In this document: positions 59,447-64,000 of the stretch, in pieces
Layout: every line of letters begins with the position of its first letter
Numbering within the stretch: position 1 is the first letter of the stretch
Source of the DNA: Dillenia suffruticosa
Taxonomy: Eukaryota > Streptophyta > Magnoliopsida > Dilleniales > Dilleniaceae
DNA: 64,000 nt
Direction of reading: 5' to 3'
Assembly (NCBI GenBank): GCA_033439265.1
Contig: JAVTVX010000010.1
Location: 62,001 to 126,000 of the forward strand
Translations under genes and position numbers: made by a program
Notes under the pieces: model-generated
What the model was told of the DNA's origin: nothing
Seen by the model: only the letters and a program-made list of their open reading frames with translations
Database searches by the model: none

Positions 59447-59675
59447 ATTCTATTGGTGTCAGAGCAAAGATTTTGATGTTTTTAAAATGTTTTCAAATAT
59501 TTTTAAATGTTTCCAAATATTTTCCCATGTTTTAAAAGTTTGGTGTATCTAAATGTTTTGTAAGATCCAAAAGCCTCCTATGGGTCCTAAGAAATGGAGT
59601 CATGGTTAGGCATGAGTGTCAATATTAGTTTACTTGGTTTAATGAGCTAAGATTTGTTCCTCCTTGTAGAATGCA

Positions 59676-60570
59676 ATGGCTCCACATCAAAAAACAAAGA
59701 ACTTGATTGAGATCTCCCATTTTGAGCACGAAGCTACCTCATCTTCCCGTGCTCCTTCTTTTAGTGCACTTGAGCCTTTAGTTGCCCCATTTGTGATCCC
59801 TCCCCCACCGCTTGCTGCATTCCAACAATATATGGAATGTTGAAGCAAGTGTGGCATTCAATTCCAAACTCAAACTTAAGCCTAAATACAAACTCCTCCT
59901 CCACCAAACACTACAACCACAATGAACACTCCTTTAACACCGATAGTTCCTCCTTCCCTGGTAGTTGCACCAACTACCCGTCCAACTATTGAGCTATCCA
60001 AGTTGATCAAAGAAGTAAGACAACTTGATTGTGAGACCTTCTCGGGTACTAGTGATGCTATGGTGACAAAGAATTAGATCAATAGAATACAAGAAACCAT
60101 AGCCGATATGAGGTTGGATGATGAGATGAAGCTTATGGTGGCCATAAAGTTGCTTGATAAGAGTGGCTGCACTTGGTGGGAGAACTTGAAGCGAAGATCC
60201 TCTACCCCCAATCACGTGGAGTGAATTTCTTAGGAAATTTGATGAGAAGTACTACAGTAGGCTTTACAGAGACTTAAATAGGAAGGAATTCTTCCATCTT
60301 AGGCAAGGGAATAAGATAGTAGTAGAGTATGAAACTGAGTTGAGAAAATTATCTATGTTTGTCCCAAAACAAGTGGCCTCCGAAGAGTATCTTGCTCTGA
60401 GTTTAAAGAAGGATTGAATTTGAGTTTTAGGGAGAAGATGCAGATTATCGAGGCCCACACTTTTAAAGATGTATTGCAATTAGCTTTGAGGGCCAAAAAG
60501 ATGATCGAAGAAAAAGGACAGGCTAGAGAGGCCTATGGAAGGAAAAAGAAGATTTTAGTCCACTTGGGGT
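59676..60570 (+). pseudogene. Broken gag of the Tekay-like element
   Basis: Gag domain motifs occur in order with in-frame stops and shifts: KEVRQLDCETFSGTSDAM at 60010, WWENLKR at 60176, EFLRKFDEKYY at 60225, VVEYETELRKLS at 60320. A 151-residue shadow frame on the other strand is not real. Confidence 0.85.
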
Positions 60571-61186
60571 CAAAGTTTTAAAAAGAGTAAGTGTGCAAGT
60601 TCTTATAGTGGTGTCTTTGTTAGGGGGTGCCCCAAATACTAGTGCAGTGTTCAGAACCAAGTCGATGGGAAGCAAGAAAGACCCTTGTAATGAGCCGAGG
60701 AAGTACTACCATTGTGGAAAGGAGGGCCATTTTTGAAACACTTGTCCCGAACTGGGTTTGATAGGGTAAGGGAGTCAACAAAATTGAGACCTTCCTAGTG
60801 GCTCCAAGAGTGGACCAATTGACACTACCACACCTCCCTCCAATACCACTCTAAGGATGGGGACTGATAACAACACTGTGGCTACCAATTGCCGATGTTC
60901 TAAACTCGAGTCCAAACTAGAATCTATGCAATGACCAATGAAGAGGCACAAAACAACCCCTGACATTGTCACAAGGAAACTTGGTTAAGTATAAACTTAT
61001 TAATTTAAAGAGTATGTTATTAGTGATTGCTAGGTGATGAATATATGACTTTTGTCGAGTATGTTGCATGACATTGAAGTGTTGATGACTATCATAGGAG
61101 TATATGTATATATTAGAATGGTTGATGTTTATATATGATATGGTACAACGTTATAAGAGTTTTATATGGAATGTGCATTATGAGAT

Positions 61187-61411
61187 TTGACTAATAAGTA
61201 CTTGACGGGTTATATTAATAGGTATAATAAAAATATTTGGTGTTATACCCGCATACTTATTGACACAGAGTCCAATAATTCCTTTGTTAGTATAAGCTTT
61301 GCTAGGCATACCAAAAGACCCTTTACCCCATTTGAGGAAAATTTATTGGTGATTACACCTTTGCGTGAACAGTCGGTTAGAAGTATAGTTTACAGAGACT
61401 ATGATGTGTGA
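61187..61411 (+). pseudogene. Aspartic protease fragment of the Tekay-like element
   Basis: Seventy-four residues: CYTRILIDTESNNSFVSISF with the active-site Gly changed to Glu, then ARHTKRPFTPFEENLLVITPL and VYRDYDV, the normal flow of the retroviral-type protease before RT. Confidence 0.85.
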
Positions 61412-62451
61412 GTAAGCGAAATGATTCTTGAGGCAGACTTGATTCCATTAGAAATAAGGGACATTGGATTTTGTTTTAAAGTTTGAGTGTCAATTGATTG
61501 TGATTTGTTCGAGTGTTAAATCAAAAATAGGCATAAAGTTTGAAGAGATATTTATGGTTTTGGCAAGAAATAAAATGAAGGAAAGTGGGTGATTTTGTGG
61601 GAGAAGTTATTATTTTAGGGTCTAAATTTATGGAAATAAATTTGTCTAGAAAAGTATTGTGTCACACTTGCTAGAAGCTTTGAGCTTCTTTAACAATAGG
61701 AGAGCTAGGCATGTGAAGCATTCTTTGCGGTATTAAGGAAATAGTTTTCATCCTCTTTGAATAGTAATTTAGTTGCAAGTATTAATCTAATCACTTGAGC
61801 TAAACTCATTTGTTACTAACGTGGCATGTTCCAGAAGGAGTCTGACAAGTATGAGGTGATGGTGTTGTTTAGTCAATAACTAAGATTTATGTAGGAAAGA
61901 AATGGGGTGTGAGTTCTTATTTTTTTAATCACCTTCTTTTAATGGACTCAATTAGTTGGGAAGTGAATGAATACCTAAGGGAAGTGGTTTTCTTGACGAT
62001 CTGAACATTTTTGTCACTCCAAGGTACAAGATATTATAGGAAAACTTTGGAAAATTTGGGAAATATCACATTATATGAAATAGGAAATTAAGGTGGTTTG
62101 ATCTTTGGATATGATCTATATAGTTTACTTTCAATTGTCTTAGACTAGCCTCTATTTATGAAAACAAAAGAAGTACTTGTCAGATCCCTCCCATGTTTTT
62201 GAAGTTCCTCCATATGAGTTGAGGGAAGACTTAAATTTTGGAATTTAACAAGTGGCCATCCTAGAGAAACAAGTTAAAAGTTTGAGAAATAAGCAAATTC
62301 CAATTGTTAAGATTTTATAGAAAAACAACTATGTTGAAGAGATGACTTGGGAACCTAAGGAGACGATAAGGAAGTAACATCACCAACTGTTTGAGAAATA
62401 ATAATGTAATAAAATTTTAAGGAAAAAAATTTTCTTTTAGGGGGTGAGAAT

Positions 62452-63155
62452 TGTAACATCGGGAAAGTCCGGTTGTGGTTTGTTACTAAAGTGACTATTT
62501 GAAATTTTTATATTTTATAAAATGTTGGAGAATAATTAATTTAAAATTAAACTTGGATTTTGTCCTTTGGACTACATAGGAATTTCCTTATATTGACACA
62601 AGTGAGATTTGTGTTCACATAAATAAACTTTGTGTTGACACAAGTGAGTTTTGTGTTGACATAAGTGAACTTTGTGTTGACACAAGTGAACTTTGTGTTG
62701 ACATAAATGAGTTTTGTGTTAATATAAGTGAGTTTTGAGTTGACACAAGTGAGTTTTGTGCTGCCACAAGTGAACTTTGTGTTGAAATAAGTGAACTTTG
62801 GTTAACACAACTCCGTGTTAGCCATGCAACTATCTTGTGTCGACATATATGTCAAGGGTGTATCGACACAACACTTTAAATTCTCGATTAATAGATTTTT
62901 AATTAGTGTTTGGTTACTATAGTACTCGATACTCGATAGAATTTGGATTAGCTGTGAGAAATTGAGTTGCTCCGTAGAGGTTTAATTTGACGGACTATTT
63001 CTCCACTACTGGCTTCCTAGTCAGTAATAACTATCTTTCGTATATTTCACCATCTCTCAGTGATTATTACATTTTGGTGTGTTTATATCTATGTTTTTTA
63101 CTTATCTATCGGTATAAATTTTCCAATCGCCTCTCGATATTGGAGCATTTATACT
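62452..63155 (+). repeat. 3' LTR of the Tekay-like element, first 704 bp
   Basis: TGTAACATCGGGAAAG..., colinear with the left LTR to about 57155, with many substitutions, so this is an old insertion. It has about ten copies of the 21-bp repeat where the left LTR has about six. It breaks off at 63155 where a new element begins. Confidence 0.85.
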
Positions 63156-64000
63156 TGTTGGTCCCAATGAAACCAAGAAGGGAGGTTGAATTGGTTTGTT
63201 TCAATTATAGATTTTACTCCACTTAAAATCTAACTTAAAATGTAAGGCCAAACTAGATGAAACATGTAAATGTAAATATATGCAAATGTAGAAAAATCAA
63301 GAGAAATGATATAGAGATCAAGCTCGATTTATAGTGGTTCTGTTTTATATCTACATCCACTCTTTCAACTCAGCAAGTCAGGGTCCAGCGATAGTTAGTT
63401 TTTACTATGTGATGAGAGTTACAACATCATTACGATACCGAGATGTAGACAATCTGCACATTCTCCCTTGAAGATGACTTAGTCCTACACTCACTTAACT
63501 CAAACTCTCTTACACCTAGCCTATCAACCCAAGAGAATGTTCCCAACACTCCCCGTAGACTTGTGAGACTATACAAATACAAAATCAGAAAGTAACAGAA
63601 TCAACTCAATCGGCAGCAGAAAAATGTAGTAGAATGTATGATCGAGTGGAGGTTTTTTGATTCTATTTTCTCTTAACCCAAAGCCCAAAAAATGATTTAT
63701 AAAATCTTCTGAATAGAGATTGAATATTGCTCTTCAAAATTCAGTTCGAGTTTTGCCACAATTTTGCTTGTTTCAAAATGATATATGCCTTTCAATACGT
63801 CTTCAGAACCAACCTTGACTATTTTCATATCCTTATTTTCAGCTTTCAGTTCAGGAGCTTCAAAAAAACCTTTTTACTGCTATAACTTTTTGAATTTAAA
63901 GTCTAACAACCCTCTTATTATGAGGAGAAATCAAAATTCAAAAAGTTTAAGAGTTGGAGAGGATATATGAGACTAAAAACCATCTAAAAATCAGTCTGAA
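63156..64000. mobile_element. Edge of another LTR retroelement (candidate), leaves the window
   Basis: Begins TGTTGGTCCC exactly where the LTR homology stops and stays unrelated to it up to the window end. The start word and the following ggaggttgaattggttt recall copia LTRs. No coding frame of known type is in the 845 bp seen. Confidence 0.4.

Larger units (their letters stand above)
59447..62451 (+). mobile_element. Ty3/gypsy internal region, decayed gag and protease, most of pol deleted
   Basis: Primer binding site at 59452-59465. Gag from ATG 59676 (MAPHQKTKNLIEISHF) with a broken retrotransposon-gag domain at 59990-60530 (ETFSGTSDAM, WWENL, EFFHLRQGN, EEYLALS). A zinc-knuckle remnant at 60686-60755 (YYHCGKEGHF, a stop, then NTCPEL; the first Cys is lost). 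A protease piece at 61187-61411 has ILIDTE where DTG is needed. RT, RNase H and the integrase core are not found: after about 61850 the frame leads to an integrase-end/chromodomain-like tail at 62240-62400 (VKSLRNKQIPIVKIL and EEMTWEPKE). A purine tract AGGGGGTGAGAA (62440-62450) precedes the right LTR. Confidence 0.85.

Overview
The window is nuclear DNA of a flowering plant. It holds two spliced genes, both on the + strand, in a sea of nested transposable elements (TEs). Host: GT-AG introns, an SKU5-like multicopper-oxidase-fold gene, and Ty1/copia, Ty3/gypsy, CACTA, L1-type and RTE-type LINE remains all say angiosperm. The very large TE-filled introns hint at a non-grass genome with TE-rich introns, but the species cannot be read from the sequence.

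Layout. 1-2271: inner end and 5' LTR of a minus-strand copia element that starts left of the window. 2272-3913: AT-rich intergenic DNA. 3914 to about 6806: solo-LTR-like block with a GC-rich repeat core. 6807-8700: AT-rich DNA with microsatellites, ending in a TATA box. 8878-10752: three-exon gene for a 548-aa SKS/NTP303-type protein. 10753-13077: AT-rich flank. 13078-19973: complete but decayed minus-strand copia element with 481-bp LTRs and a matching aaaac target-site duplication (TSD). 20488-21726: non-autonomous CACTA element. 21730-23590: AT-rich repeats.

24053-42544: a small membrane-protein gene (AGTRAP-like, about 240 aa in my model), five exons spread over 18.5 kb. Intron 2 (5.3 kb) carries a deleted minus-strand copia element (24999-27493, TSD catct). 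Intron 4 (11.7 kb, if the last exon is right) carries a plus-strand L1-type LINE, two minus-strand RTE-type LINEs, and an old Tat-lineage gypsy fragment. A tRNA-derived SINE head lies near its 3' end.

45337-56543: a minus-strand L1-type LINE with ORF1 (DUF4283), endonuclease, reverse transcriptase, zinc-binding domain and RNase H. It is split by a young Tat-lineage gypsy element (49608-55950, two 1479-bp LTRs) whose only long ORF fuses a Gag lacking its core domain to the last residues of integrase. 56544 to the window end: a plus-strand chromovirus/Tekay-like gypsy element with 2.9-kb LTRs, broken gag, protease and a chromodomain-like tail. Its right LTR is interrupted at about 63156 by another element that leaves the window.

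The two host genes do not obviously work together. The points of most interest are the compact Gag-integrase-tail ORF, palindromes between long T tracts in the same element, LTRs that carry a variable 21-bp repeat, a duplicated exon-like segment in the large intron, and two copia relatives whose interiors are nearly the same but whose LTRs differ.
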